Below are positions 53,836 to 64,000 of a stretch of DNA of 64,000 nt, in pieces. Location of the stretch: contig CP123443.1 of NCBI GenBank assembly GCA_029867005.1, positions 682,001-746,000 of the forward strand. Direction: 5' to 3'. The stretch comes from Candidatus Haliotispira prima (GTDB lineage Bacteria > Spirochaetota > Spirochaetia > SP-2023). The notes beneath the pieces were generated by a model that saw only the letters and a list, made by a program, of their open reading frames with translations, ran no database searches and was not told the DNA's origin. The translations under genes and the position numbers were made by a program. Within the stretch, counting starts at the first letter, position 1. Each line of letters opens with the position of its first letter.

Positions 53836-54213
53836 ATGAGGTGGCTAGCTTTTTTGTTTTCTTTTCGTGGCCGTTGTACCCGGCTTCCATTTTGGATAGT
53901 CACGTTAATTTTGGTTGGTTGGGGTAGTTCTTTCTCTTTGTTGATGGGGCCGTGGGGACCGGAAAACCCGATGACCTTGGGGCCGGTGTTGGTGACGATA
54001 ATAAATATTGTCATTGTATTGTGGATCGGGCTTGCCGTGGAAATCAAACGCTGGCACGATCGCAATAAGTCATGGCGGTGGGCTCTGCTCAATCTTATCC
54101 CCATCGTTGGGAAGATATGGATATTCATTGAATGCGGTATTTTGCTGGGCACAGAGGGCGATAATGACTTTGGCAGGAAACCGAGTTCCTTTTTTTCGTC
54201 CGAATCCGTTTAA
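53836..54213 (+). CDS. DUF805 family membrane protein
   Basis: A 125-residue protein with the DUF805 hallmarks: an N-terminal FSFRGRCTRLPFW motif, two to three membrane segments, the AVEIKRWHDRNKSWRWALLNLIPIVGKIW block, and a C-terminal GTEGDNDFGRKP. The function of this widespread family is not known. GGAGA precedes the ATG at a suitable distance. It follows sbcC by about 90 bases and may have its own promoter in the AT-rich gap. Confidence 0.88.
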   Translation: MRWLAFLFSFRGRCTRLPFWIVTLILVGWGSSFSLLMGPWGPENPMTLGPVLVTIINIVIVLWIGLAVEIKRWHDRNKSWRWALLNLIPIVGKIWIFIECGILLGTEGDNDFGRKPSSFFSSESV

Positions 54214-54520
54214 AAGATGTATAAGCCTGATGGAGAGGGACCACGGGCAGAGAGAATGAAAAGAGGACAATGAAAAAGATCAATCGTGCCCTTGTCTCCG
54301 ATATCTACTGCATAGGATAAGATAGGGCAGGGCAGAACGGCCATTGATGGCAATCATGATTAGAGTGAGGCCATCCGTGCCCGTATAGTCGGGGTTGGGT
54401 ATTCGTTCTCATCCAAAATCTTCTGTACCAGGCTGCTGGATACTCATCTGCGTAGAGCAGAGAAGTGGCACTAACCAAAGTAAATATTGCCAACATTATT
54501 TGTATTTACTGCTTGTAATT
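54214..54520. other. Intergenic region after the DUF805 gene
   Basis: About 300 bases without a gene or clear signal. GC-rich first, then AT-rich towards the XRE relic. Confidence 0.4.
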
Positions 54521-54698
54521 ATGTCAATGGATATTTTCAAATTGCTAAGAATATAGAGAAAGCAACATAATATCAGCCAAGAAAAGTTTGCACTAAATGC
54601 AAATATAAATCGGGGCCACATGTATTGAAACGCTTGAAAAATTAGCTAGAGTATTAGGTGTCGAAGTTTCTGATATAATAATCATTGCAGAAAATTAA
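54521..54698 (+). pseudogene. Broken XRE-family (Cro/CI-type) transcriptional regulator
   Basis: Read in pieces, this stretch encodes a small helix-turn-helix protein: from the ATG at 54521, FKLLRI, an in-frame TAG at 54554-54556, then RKQHNISQEKFALNANINRG, and after a frame change IETLEKLARVLGVEVSDIIIIAEN ending at TAA 54696-54698. Intact relatives have about a dozen residues between the halves that are missing here. The stop codon, the frame change and the deletion show it is dead. It may mark an older regulatory or mobile unit. Confidence 0.75.
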
Positions 54699-54777
54699 CA
54701 TAATAGTTATCAAGTATCTCGTTCCAGACATTGGGTCATCTCTTAGGGGCCTTAGACACGGGAGAATGCCTCTGCGG

Positions 54778-54803
54778 GCATACTGCACAGTTGTGCAGTA
54801 TGC
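54778..54803. promoter_or_regulatory. 26-bp inverted repeat upstream of the membrane glycosyltransferase-like gene
   Basis: GCATACTGCACA and TGTGCAGTATGC are exact inverted copies around GT. It lies about 30 bases before the preferred start codon. Either an operator or a hairpin in the 5' leader. Confidence 0.5.
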
Positions 54804-54834
54804 ACAGGGGCTGCTAATCATTGGGAGCAGAATC

Positions 54835-56925
54835 TTGGAAAAAAATTTTGCTGTTACGACTGTGAAGCGTATTGTGCAAGTGTTTCGCCACATCCCATTG
54901 TGGCATTACGTCCTTCTTTTATTGGGACTGGCAGGGTTTGCGGTCTTGCTGAGTATTTTATTATTCCTGCTTCAGGTCGGCAGAGGGGCTTCGGGAGTCC
55001 GTATTGAATTAAAGACAGATCCGCCTTTAGCAAAAGAAGTCTTGGACCAAACTCTGTATCGTGTGAGTATTAACCGCAATTTGACGAATGGTGAATTTGA
55101 ATTTGCTGACGAGAGTATCCGCAGTGGTGAATATGCGCTGAGCCTAGCAATAGAAGCGGAGACAGTGCAGCAACTGCAAATGTTGGAACTGTCCCTTCGT
55201 GACCCTCAAACGGATTTACTCTTAAAGTCTTGGCAAATTCCGGCGGCGGACTTGTCCCCGAGACTGGAATTGCTCAGCCGAAATGCGGAGACGGGTGAGA
55301 TGAATTTACGTGAGGTCACGGTGAATTTGACAGATTCACAAAAAGAAATGACTTTGCGCTATCTCCCTGCCCATGTACGTTTGGGCATAGACCATTCCAT
55401 ACTGGTGCGATATTACCCTAAGATTTATGATATAATGAATTATCGTGAAATCACGTTCCCTTGGCGGGCCCAATGGTTGAAGCTCTTCGCAGCTCTTATT
55501 TTTACTGTTTTTGTCGCTTTACCCGGGCTGGCCTGTTTGCATGCATACCTGCACAGGCCCTTGTACAGGCCACTGCCCAAATACCTGCCCGGCAAATCTA
55601 AACGCCAAGGAGAACAAAAGCAACTGCGGAAAAAATCATCCGGCCGTTCTTTATTCAAAGCGATTATTAGCTCCTGTCACTCCCAATTCCCGTTTCTGCT
55701 TTTGTTTCTGCTTTTGTTCATAAGTAGCTTGCCCGTCACCCTCAGCAGGGGCGTCTCCGATGTTGCTGACGCATGGTTAGGTGGTTGGTGGGCGGAGAAT
55801 TTTGCACGCTATGGGTTTTTGCAGGGCTATGTTGAGACCGGAGATAACACCCCTCCATTCGCCTTCTGGCTGCTTGGCCTTTTGAGACTCATTGCAGGAG
55901 ATTCTTACACGCGGCTTCATCTTCTTTACAAAGTGAGCTTAATTATTTTTGGACTGTTTGCCTGTGGGCAAATATTTTTTCTGGCAAAATATTATACACG
56001 CGGGCAAAAATCTGTACAAATTTATTTCCCGTGGCTACTTGCCATGTTTGGTTACCTGAGCCTTGTCTTGCCTATCTCTCATGGCTATCAAGACATTTAT
56101 TATATGCCTTTTCTGCTTGCCTCTTTTCACGCTTTGGCCCGAAACCGTTTTTTTGTGGCTTCCATGCATTTTTTTCTTGCGGTATCGTGGAAGTGGCAGC
56201 CCTTATTGCTGCTGCCTTTTTACCTCGTGTATCTGATAAATCGGCTGTGCAGCCAAAGGCTCTTACACCGTTGGTATCGCAGTTCTTTAACCTGGCAGGC
56301 GATTCTCCCGATCATCCTTGGCTTTACTTCATTCACTTTGCTATTGGGAATCGACTATCCTTTAAACTTGGTTAAAATATTTATGCGGCACGGATCGTTA
56401 AATTACGATGCAATAAACCTTAGTTGGCTCGCATCCTATTTACAGCAGTTTCAAGAAATTTTGATAACTGTAGGTAAGTGGCTATTTATAGTTATATTTA
56501 TTTTATTAATATTAAATTTTCTGCTTTGTAATAAGATCTATACAAAGATAAAATGCAAAAAAGACCTAAATTTAAAACATTTTGTTGAACATAGTGTTCT
56601 TTTTATTTTGGCATACTTTCTTTTTAATACAGGAATCCATCAAAATCACTTGTTAATAGCATACCCTCTTTTATTAATTCTGCCCATTTTCAGTTTTTCC
56701 TCCGGAGTAATTCGGCTGAAATATTTGCCGTTTGCATTGTTTTGGTTACTATATCAGAATACCATTTTATGGTATTATAACAGCAGTGAAATTGATCCAA
56801 TTGTATATATCTTTATAATAATCCTTAGTGAGATTGATCCAATTGTATATACCTTTATAATAGTCCTCAGTATTGGGTATTTTCTGGGCTATTTCTATGA
56901 TATGTTGAGAAAAAGGGCTTACTGA
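54835..56925 (+). CDS. Large polytopic membrane protein, GT-C-type glycosyltransferase-like
   Basis: About 696 residues from the TTG at 54835, chosen because GGGAG lies 7 bases upstream and the protein then begins with a short basic stretch and a first membrane segment (WHYVLLLLGLAGFAVLLSILLFLL). The frame extends to 54685, but that part crosses the XRE relic and the inverted repeat. A soluble beta-rich region (about residues 50-210) is followed by roughly ten membrane segments. The loop SDVADAWLGGWWAENFARYGFLQGY and later DNTPPFAFWLLG resembles the first luminal loop of GT-C enzymes that use lipid-linked sugars. A 42-base tandem duplication near the 3' end repeats 14 residues (SEIDPIVYxFIIxL). 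The function is inferred from topology only. Confidence 0.62.
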   Translation: MEKNFAVTTVKRIVQVFRHIPLWHYVLLLLGLAGFAVLLSILLFLLQVGRGASGVRIELKTDPPLAKEVLDQTLYRVSINRNLTNGEFEFADESIRSGEYALSLAIEAETVQQLQMLELSLRDPQTDLLLKSWQIPAADLSPRLELLSRNAETGEMNLREVTVNLTDSQKEMTLRYLPAHVRLGIDHSILVRYYPKIYDIMNYREITFPWRAQWLKLFAALIFTVFVALPGLACLHAYLHRPLYRPLPKYLPGKSKRQGEQKQLRKKSSGRSLFKAIISSCHSQFPFLLLFLLLFISSLPVTLSRGVSDVADAWLGGWWAENFARYGFLQGYVETGDNTPPFAFWLLGLLRLIAGDSYTRLHLLYKVSLIIFGLFACGQIFFLAKYYTRGQKSVQIYFPWLLAMFGYLSLVLPISHGYQDIYYMPFLLASFHALARNRFFVASMHFFLAVSWKWQPLLLLPFYLVYLINRLCSQRLLHRWYRSSLTWQAILPIILGFTSFTLLLGIDYPLNLVKIFMRHGSLNYDAINLSWLASYLQQFQEILITVGKWLFIVIFILLILNFLLCNKIYTKIKCKKDLNLKHFVEHSVLFILAYFLFNTGIHQNHLLIAYPLLLILPIFSFSSGVIRLKYLPFALFWLLYQNTILWYYNSSEIDPIVYIFIIILSEIDPIVYTFIIVLSIGYFLGYFYDMLRKRAY
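56785..56868 (+). repeat. Two-copy 42-bp tandem duplication
   Basis: 56785-56826 and 56827-56868 differ at only a few bases. The unit is 14 codons, so the frame is kept. Confidence 0.85.
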
Positions 56926-56968
56926 ATAAGGGCTGTTCAAAAAAGTTCAGATTTTAGTGAGGACTTAC

Positions 56969-56996
56969 TTGACAGGAAATAAGATCCGACTATAGT
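56969..56996 (+). promoter_or_regulatory. Probable rRNA promoter
   Basis: TTGACA (56969-56974), 16-base spacer, TATAGT (56991-56996), about 155 bases before the 16S 5' end. A CCGGC-TTCG-GCCGG mini-hairpin at 57132-57145 lies in the leader. Confidence 0.6.
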
Positions 56997-57149
56997 ACCG
57001 CACACATTGCAGCCATGCTTGGTGCAGTTCATTGACATAGAGAAGAGTAGGGAAGACATGACGCTTGTGCAGTGCGTTCTTGTGTAACTTCGGTTTGCAA
57101 GGATGCCTGTCATGAAAAAGGATAAACTTTGCCGGCTTCGGCCGGTTAT

Positions 57150-58982
<1,833 letters not shown>

Positions 58983-59942
58983 ATGGAAAATGATGATTTT
59001 GTTTCAATTGGAATAGTTCTAAGTAATGATTTTAATTTGGAATTAATTGAATTACTTCATGATGCTATGTCTAAAGAATATCATTTTTTTGAAATTATGC
59101 TTTTAAAGCAAAATACGATAATTAGTGATTGCTTGGATTTATTAAATAAAGTAAATAATGTTCGGGTATTGGAAGTTTTTTCGAGTGTAGATATCGAAGT
59201 AGCTTATACTGTCTTGCTGGAAAATAGTATAGGTGATTATTTAGTATTAATGGATATGAAATATAATAGAATTGATGACCTATTGAATATACTTAGCGAA
59301 AGAAAAAGCTATGATATGATCATAGGTGAGAGAAAACGTGAAACATTTTCTAATTTTGAAATAGCAACCTTTAAAATCATTAAAATTATTATTTTAATGA
59401 TTACTAATATAAAGATTGATAATTTTCTTTCGAATAGTAATTTTTTTGTAGTAAATAGAAAAGTTATAAATTGGATTATTAAAAGTCAAAGTAATATGAG
59501 TATTTTATTTCTAAAGAAATCTAATGATAGTTTTAGAATACATAGATATACTTATAGTTCATTCGGTAAAATAAACAAAAGAAGAGCCTTTTGGCAAAAT
59601 ATAAATTTTGCTATCAATATAATTGGAAACTATTCTAATAGACTAATTAGGATAGGAACTATGTTGTCTTTGATTGTAGCTATAGCTAACCTGTTTTATA
59701 TGTTTTATGCATTAGCATTATTTATTTTTAAGGCCGATATAGTTTCTGGATGGACATCTATTAATTTATATAATTCAGCAATGAATTTTGTACTTTTTTT
59801 AGTGGTAGGAATATTTGGCGAATATATAAGAATTTCGTTTCAAAGTCGAAAAAATAATAATTTGTGTTATGAGGTTTTAGATGAAAAAGGTAGTGTAGTG
59901 TTACTTTCTAATAAAAAAAATATTGATATAGGTAAAAAATGA
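58983..59942 (+). CDS. GtrB/DPM1-like family 2 glycosyltransferase, degenerate
   Basis: A 319-residue protein with the length and layout of polyprenyl-phosphate glycosyltransferases (GtrB, ArnC, DPM1 group): a cytoplasmic GT-A-like domain (1-215) followed by two membrane segments (MLSLIVAIANLFYMFYALALFIF and NFVLFLVVGIFGEYIRISF) ending in the GIxGEYI.RI motif typical of the group. However, the acidic DxD-type motif expected near residue 95 reads LMDMKYNRIDD, and the first-strand motif reads SIGIVLSNDF rather than VVPxYNE. It may be catalytically altered. It starts an AT-rich operon whose genes overlap by a few bases. Confidence 0.72.
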   Translation: MENDDFVSIGIVLSNDFNLELIELLHDAMSKEYHFFEIMLLKQNTIISDCLDLLNKVNNVRVLEVFSSVDIEVAYTVLLENSIGDYLVLMDMKYNRIDDLLNILSERKSYDMIIGERKRETFSNFEIATFKIIKIIILMITNIKIDNFLSNSNFFVVNRKVINWIIKSQSNMSILFLKKSNDSFRIHRYTYSSFGKINKRRAFWQNINFAINIIGNYSNRLIRIGTMLSLIVAIANLFYMFYALALFIFKADIVSGWTSINLYNSAMNFVLFLVVGIFGEYIRISFQSRKNNNLCYEVLDEKGSVVLLSNKKNIDIGKK

Positions 59943-60724
59943 AATCTGCACTCATTGGATATACAGGTTTTGTCGGCTCAAACATTTTAGCGCAAATGCA
60001 GTTTGATGATCTGTATAACTCAAAGAATATAAAAAGTATTAAGGGTAAAGAATATGAAATAGTGTATTGTGCTGGATTACCAGCTGCTAAATGGATAGCA
60101 AATGAAAAGCCGACTGAAGATTTACAAAACCTATGTTACCTAATAGATTCAATCAGAGAAATGGAAGCAAATAAGTTTGTACTCATATCTACTATTGATG
60201 TCTATAGTTCTGCTTTGGGTGTAGATGAAGACAGCTTTATTAATTTATCAACTCACCATGCATATGGGATTCACAGAAGGCTTATGGAGAATTTTATAAG
60301 TGAAAGGTTTAATTGTCATTATATTATTCGGCTCCCCGGTCTTTTTGGTGATGGTTTGAAAAAAAATATTATTTATGATTTTGTTAATAATAATAACATA
60401 AATGTAATAGATAGTGAGGCTATTTTTCAATTTTACTCTTTGGAAGATTTAGTTAATGATATAAATATAGTTATAGAAAATAATATTAATTTGGTTAATT
60501 TTGCTACAGAACCAATAAGTGTAAAGGAGTTAGTAAGAGATAGTTTAGAGCTTGACTTTAATAATAATTTGAAATTTAGTGTCCCATATTATGATGTTCG
60601 TACGAAGTATGCAGAAATGTTTGGAAAGAAAGATGTTTACATTCAATCAAAGGAAGAAGTATTGAGAAAAATAAAAAAATTTATGAAAAAATCGAGAATA
60701 AAAAAATCGGGAATAGTGAGATGA
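59939..60724 (+). CDS. NAD-dependent epimerase/dehydratase family (SDR)
   Basis: A 261-residue extended-SDR-like enzyme. The Rossmann start ALIGYTGFVGSNIL holds the GxxGxxG NAD(P) motif. FVLISTIDVYSS carries the Ser/Thr position, and AYGIHRRLMENFI stands where the catalytic YxxxK is expected; it reads YGIHR, with Arg in the Lys position, so activity is uncertain. It overlaps the preceding gene by 4 bases (ATGA) and the next by 4. The context suggests nucleotide-sugar or glycan-precursor modification. Confidence 0.8.
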   Translation: MKSALIGYTGFVGSNILAQMQFDDLYNSKNIKSIKGKEYEIVYCAGLPAAKWIANEKPTEDLQNLCYLIDSIREMEANKFVLISTIDVYSSALGVDEDSFINLSTHHAYGIHRRLMENFISERFNCHYIIRLPGLFGDGLKKNIIYDFVNNNNINVIDSEAIFQFYSLEDLVNDINIVIENNINLVNFATEPISVKELVRDSLELDFNNNLKFSVPYYDVRTKYAEMFGKKDVYIQSKEEVLRKIKKFMKKSRIKKSGIVR

Positions 60725-61524
60725 AACTATCTATTTCAAATATAGCTTGGGAACAACATCAAGATAAAATAATATATAACTTAATAAAAAGTTATGGATT
60801 TGAAGGAATAGAATTAGCACCAACAAGATTGTTTAAGGACCCATTGAAGGTATTAGACAAGGAAATAGAAGAATATTTGAGATATATAAATTTTTATAAT
60901 TTAAGTCTTCCAGCAATGCAGGCGTTACTTTTTGGCAGACCAGAACTTAAGGTATTTGATGATAGTAGAGAGTATACTTTGGGGTACTTGAAAAATCTTA
61001 TTGATTTAGGAGTAAAATTAGGTGTTAAAGTTTTAGTCTTTGGATCACCAAAAAATAGATTTATCGGTGATATGGATAGAAAACGAGCATATGAAATAGC
61101 TATAGATTTTTTTTATGAGTTAGGTGAATATGCTTATGCTAGAAATAGATATTTTTGTATAGAACCAAATGCTAAAGAATATGGATGTGATTTTATCACT
61201 AATACAGATGAAGCAGTAGAATTAATAAAAGATGTAGATTCTAAAGGTTTTATGCTTCACATAGATTCTGCTGTGTTAACTATGAATAAAGAGAATATAG
61301 AAGATTCCTTAACTAAAGCTTCCCGATATATGAAACATTTTCATATATCGGAGCCATTTTTAAAATTGATTACTGATGCAAAAACAGATCATCATATGTG
61401 TTGTAAAATTCTTAAAAATTTGAATTATAATCAATGGGTTTCGGTGGAGATGAAAAATAATTTGTTAGAATCAAATATTAAAGCAATAGAGGATGTTGTT
61501 CGTTATGTCTCAAAAATTTACTAA
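60721..61524 (+). CDS. Sugar phosphate isomerase/epimerase (AP endonuclease 2-like TIM barrel)
   Basis: A 267-residue TIM-barrel protein of the xylose isomerase-like/AP endonuclease 2 superfamily. GFEGIELAPTRLF, VLVFGSPKNRF, FCIEPNAKEYGCDFI, FMLHIDSAVLT and KHFHISEPF mark successive strands, with Glu, Asp and His at positions used for metal binding in the family. In glycan loci such proteins act as epimerases or aldose-ketose isomerases. It starts within an ATGA overlap with the previous gene and its end overlaps the next gene by 20 bases. Confidence 0.78.
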   Translation: MKLSISNIAWEQHQDKIIYNLIKSYGFEGIELAPTRLFKDPLKVLDKEIEEYLRYINFYNLSLPAMQALLFGRPELKVFDDSREYTLGYLKNLIDLGVKLGVKVLVFGSPKNRFIGDMDRKRAYEIAIDFFYELGEYAYARNRYFCIEPNAKEYGCDFITNTDEAVELIKDVDSKGFMLHIDSAVLTMNKENIEDSLTKASRYMKHFHISEPFLKLITDAKTDHHMCCKILKNLNYNQWVSVEMKNNLLESNIKAIEDVVRYVSKIY

Positions 61525-62791
61525 AGTTTATCAATATCTAAAAAATGATAAAAATTTTAAATTTTACGTAATACTTCTTGTTGTCTTCGCTACATATGGA
61601 AATTTTAGTAGAAATCAATATCATGTTGCTCCTACTAATTTTTTTAATTTCTTAAGGCAAGATTCAGAAAGACTAGTCCTTGATAAAATTTTGATAGATA
61701 CAAAATATCATAATGGTGAAAGTGTTCAATATAAAAACTCCAATTTATATGGATTAGGTTGGGTGGGAGATGATAAGTTTTATGGCTATACTGCACAAAT
61801 TGGTCTACAGGGCCATATATATTCGATCCTTCTTCATAAAATAGGTTTGTCTATAAAGAATCTAAAACGTATTGTAACATTGGCTTCTGTGATTGTGTTA
61901 ATGATTCTCTCATATTTATTGGGAAAGACTTTAAATTTTCAGTTTGCAATTGTTTTGTTTCTAAGCTTTTTTTATTCACCTTGGATAGTTGGATTCGCTG
62001 GTAATTTGTATTGGTTAATGTTCCTTTGGTTTTTACCAGCTGTTTTTATATTTATGGTTTTTATTGATATTGATAAGTCTAGAAAGAATATTTGGTTGGC
62101 AGGATTTACAATAGTAATTTTTATTAAATCCTTATGTGGTTATGAATATTTAAGTACAATAGTGTTATTTTCATTAGCTATATTTTTTATAGCACCTTTT
62201 TTAGAAGAAAAACCATTAACTAAGGTACGATCTATAAAATATATTATATTAATATTTTCACTGGCTTTATTAGGTTTTAGTTTAGCTATCTTAATTCATG
62301 CATATTTACGGGGTGAGGGCAACTTATTATTAGGGCTAAAGTCAATCTATGAAAAAGATGTCCTGAGAAGAACATTAATGGGAGATACAACGAGATTTAA
62401 TCCTGAACTTGATGGTTTTCGGCTTCATGATTCATTAAATAGCAGTATATTTGAAGTATTAAAAATATATATATTGGGTTGGTATGACGATCTCCTAAAA
62501 AATATAAGTAGTCATAATTTCAAATTTTTAATTTTATTAAATATATACATTATATTTTTTAGTACTGAGATGTTACAAAAGAAAAAATTAAATATGGCTA
62601 TATTTATTGTGTATTTAGCTGTACCTCTTAGTTGGTTTATTTTGGGCAAATCTCATTCATTCATACATACAGGGCACAATTTTGTCCTATGGTATTTGGG
62701 TTTTGTTGGTGTTTTATTCTATATACCAATTCAATATATTTATAATTTTTGTGTAAGATGCTTAAGAGAGATAAATGAAACAAATCCCTAG
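61505..62791 (+). CDS. Polytopic membrane protein of a glycan locus (flippase, polymerase or GT-C candidate)
   Basis: About 428 residues from the ATG at 61505 (a longer TTG start at 61493 is possible). About ten hydrophobic segments follow a short basic N-terminus. The first large loop (about 30-100) is polar and includes RQDSERLVLDKILIDTKYHNG and GWVGDDKFYGYTAQIGLQG, which recalls lipid-linked glycosyltransferases, but I do not recognise a definite family. It overlaps its upstream neighbour by 20 bases and its downstream neighbour by 17, consistent with translational coupling. Confidence 0.68.
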   Translation: MSQKFTKVYQYLKNDKNFKFYVILLVVFATYGNFSRNQYHVAPTNFFNFLRQDSERLVLDKILIDTKYHNGESVQYKNSNLYGLGWVGDDKFYGYTAQIGLQGHIYSILLHKIGLSIKNLKRIVTLASVIVLMILSYLLGKTLNFQFAIVLFLSFFYSPWIVGFAGNLYWLMFLWFLPAVFIFMVFIDIDKSRKNIWLAGFTIVIFIKSLCGYEYLSTIVLFSLAIFFIAPFLEEKPLTKVRSIKYIILIFSLALLGFSLAILIHAYLRGEGNLLLGLKSIYEKDVLRRTLMGDTTRFNPELDGFRLHDSLNSSIFEVLKIYILGWYDDLLKNISSHNFKFLILLNIYIIFFSTEMLQKKKLNMAIFIVYLAVPLSWFILGKSHSFIHTGHNFVLWYLGFVGVLFYIPIQYIYNFCVRCLREINETNP

Positions 62792-63545
62792 ACATGTAAA
62801 AACATTATTAAAGAGTAAATCTAATTGTTACTGTATAATAGTGCCAGTGATAAATGAAGGTAGACAGATACGTTTACAACTAAAAGAAATGTCTAATTTT
62901 TCAGATAAAATAGATATAATTATAGCTGATGGTGGAAGTACTGATGATTCTCTGGATGTTAACTATTTAAAATCTTGTAATGTGCGAGTTTTACTCACGA
63001 AGAATGATAAGGGAAAGCTTTCTGCACAACTCCGAATGGCTTATAGTTTTGCTTTGGAAGAAGGGTATGAAGGTATTATTACAATTGACGGTAATGGTAA
63101 AGATAGTATAGATAGTATTCCGATATTTATAGAAAAACTTGCTGATGGATATGATATGATTCAGGGAAGTAGATTTGTTCTTGGTGGTGATGCTGTAAAT
63201 ACACCAAAGACAAGATTACTTGCCATAAAATTACTTCATATACCTTTTATTTCAATGATTGCTGGATTTAAATATACAGATACAACAAACGGTTATAGAG
63301 GATATAGTAAGAAGTATTTAGAATATCCAGGTTTAGAGCCCTTTCGAGATATATTTGATACATATGAATTATTAGCTTATTTATCTGTAAAAGCTCCAAT
63401 GTTAGGATTAAAAGTTTGTGAAGTACCTGTTACCAGGAGTTACCCAGTTTCCGGAAAAGTGCCGACCAAAATTAGTCCAATTAAGGGAAATCTTTTGTTG
63501 ATAAAAATTCTTTGGAACCTGGCTTTTGGAAAATATAATCCATGA
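62775..63545 (+). CDS. Family 2 glycosyltransferase
   Basis: A 256-residue soluble GT-A enzyme. CIIVPVINEGRQI is the nucleotide-binding start, IIIADGGSTDDSL the second motif, GIITIDGNGKDSIDSIP the acidic metal-binding region, and GYRGYSKKYLEYPG a family-typical segment near the acceptor site. Unlike the 58983 gene the acidic motifs are present, so it is probably active. Start ATG lies inside the upstream gene; its TGA overlaps the ATG of the next. Confidence 0.85.
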   Translation: MKQIPRHVKTLLKSKSNCYCIIVPVINEGRQIRLQLKEMSNFSDKIDIIIADGGSTDDSLDVNYLKSCNVRVLLTKNDKGKLSAQLRMAYSFALEEGYEGIITIDGNGKDSIDSIPIFIEKLADGYDMIQGSRFVLGGDAVNTPKTRLLAIKLLHIPFISMIAGFKYTDTTNGYRGYSKKYLEYPGLEPFRDIFDTYELLAYLSVKAPMLGLKVCEVPVTRSYPVSGKVPTKISPIKGNLLLIKILWNLAFGKYNP

Positions 63546-64000
63546 AAAATTATGATTGTATAATTATAGGAGGTGGATTTTATGGAACTATATTAGGACT
63601 TTTTTTAAAAGAATATTTTAATGATATTATTATTTTGGAAAAGGAAAATGATATTTTACAGAGAGCCAGTTTTGTGAATCAAGCGAGAGTTCATATGGGA
63701 TATCATTATCCTAGAAGTTTAATAACAGCATATAGATCATCAGTAAATTTTCCTAAATTTATAACAGATTTTGAGAAAGCCATCAAAAATGATTTTGATA
63801 AATATTATGCAATTTCAAAAGTTAATTCAAAAGTAAGTGCAAATCAATTTTATTCAATATGTAAAAATTTAGGATCACCTATTAGTAGGGCTCCTAATAA
63901 TATAAAAGAAATTTTTAGTGATAGAATGATAGAGGATGTTTTTAAAGTAAAGGAATTTGTGTTTGATGCAAAAATATTAAAAGAAATAATTTGGGATAAA
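63542..64000 (+). CDS. FAD-dependent oxidoreductase, 3' truncated by the window
   Basis: 153 codons are visible and the frame is open at the window end. The start MKNYDCIIIGGGFYGTILGLFLKEYF holds the FAD dinucleotide motif GxGxxG in a DAO/amine-oxidase-like context, and LEKEN supplies the acidic end of the second strand. NQARVHMGYHYPRS follows, a segment seen in FAD oxidoreductases of polysaccharide clusters. It begins with an ATGA overlap to the previous gene. The product is likely a sugar- or glycan-modifying enzyme, but most of the protein lies outside. Confidence 0.75.
   Translation, partial: MKNYDCIIIGGGFYGTILGLFLKEYFNDIIILEKENDILQRASFVNQARVHMGYHYPRSLITAYRSSVNFPKFITDFEKAIKNDFDKYYAISKVNSKVSANQFYSICKNLGSPISRAPNNIKEIFSDRMIEDVFKVKEFVFDAKILKEIIWDK

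Overview
The window looks like a chromosomal piece of a Spirochaetota bacterium. The 16S rRNA gene at 57150-58716 has a spirochaete-like stretch after the 'GCAGCAGC' site ('TAAGAATCTTCCGCAATGG'), and the window is rich in large lipoproteins. No 23S or 5S gene follows the 16S in the remaining 5.3 kb. Most of the window is moderately GC-rich. Sequence right of the 16S gene is strikingly AT-rich, so this edge is either a recent acquisition or an assembly join at an rRNA repeat.

Layout. 1-2443: an electrophile/redox trio (NemA-type ene-reductase, nitroreductase, glutaredoxin 2) closed by hairpins. 2502-2585: tRNA-Leu(GAG). 2729-4752: trpD-trpC on the minus strand. 5272-8195: a VOC protein, glycyl-tRNA synthetase and a ROK sugar kinase. 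8763-12476: pyruvate:ferredoxin oxidoreductase behind a promoter whose spacer is a palindrome. 12652-39104: a 26-kb surface-protein locus. 39120-43219: cdaR and cdaA (c-di-AMP synthesis) and thrS. 43780-46956: nnr and alaA. 47323-53742: sbcD and an unusually long sbcC. 53836-56925: a DUF805 protein, a dead XRE regulator and a membrane glycosyltransferase-like protein. 57150-58716: 16S. 58983-64000: an overlapping AT-rich operon of glycan genes, running off the window.

The main discovery is the surface locus. Twelve paralogous lipoprotein genes, in blocks of five (12715-18939), three (30358-33845) and four (33991-39104), each carry their own promoter-like elements with an exact 17-bp spacer, a ribosome binding site and a start codon. 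Each also carries a heptanucleotide repeat (CCAATAT)n within the first codons. Because 7 is not a multiple of 3, each gain or loss of a unit changes the reading frame. The lipoprotein frame (signal peptide, lipobox Cys, about 250-residue body) is open through the repeat in all twelve copies but has no usable start of its own. In this assembly all twelve are out of frame with their start codon. Nine copies have 4 units and would come into frame with 5. Three copies have 5 units and would come into frame with 4. This is the architecture of a slipped-strand, phase-variable surface antigen family that I do not recognise as a described system.

Between the first two blocks lies one giant lipoprotein gene (about 3580 codons) with Asp-rich calcium-binding-type repeats, 17 fibronectin-III-like repeats in near-perfect 264-270 bp register, two InlB-type repeats and two arrays of DUF285/BspA-type repeats. 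The spacers of the third block contain decaying copies of the 3' end of cdaR, which record how the block grew by tandem duplication. One of these relics contains a 46-bp perfect palindrome that looks like a template-switch product.
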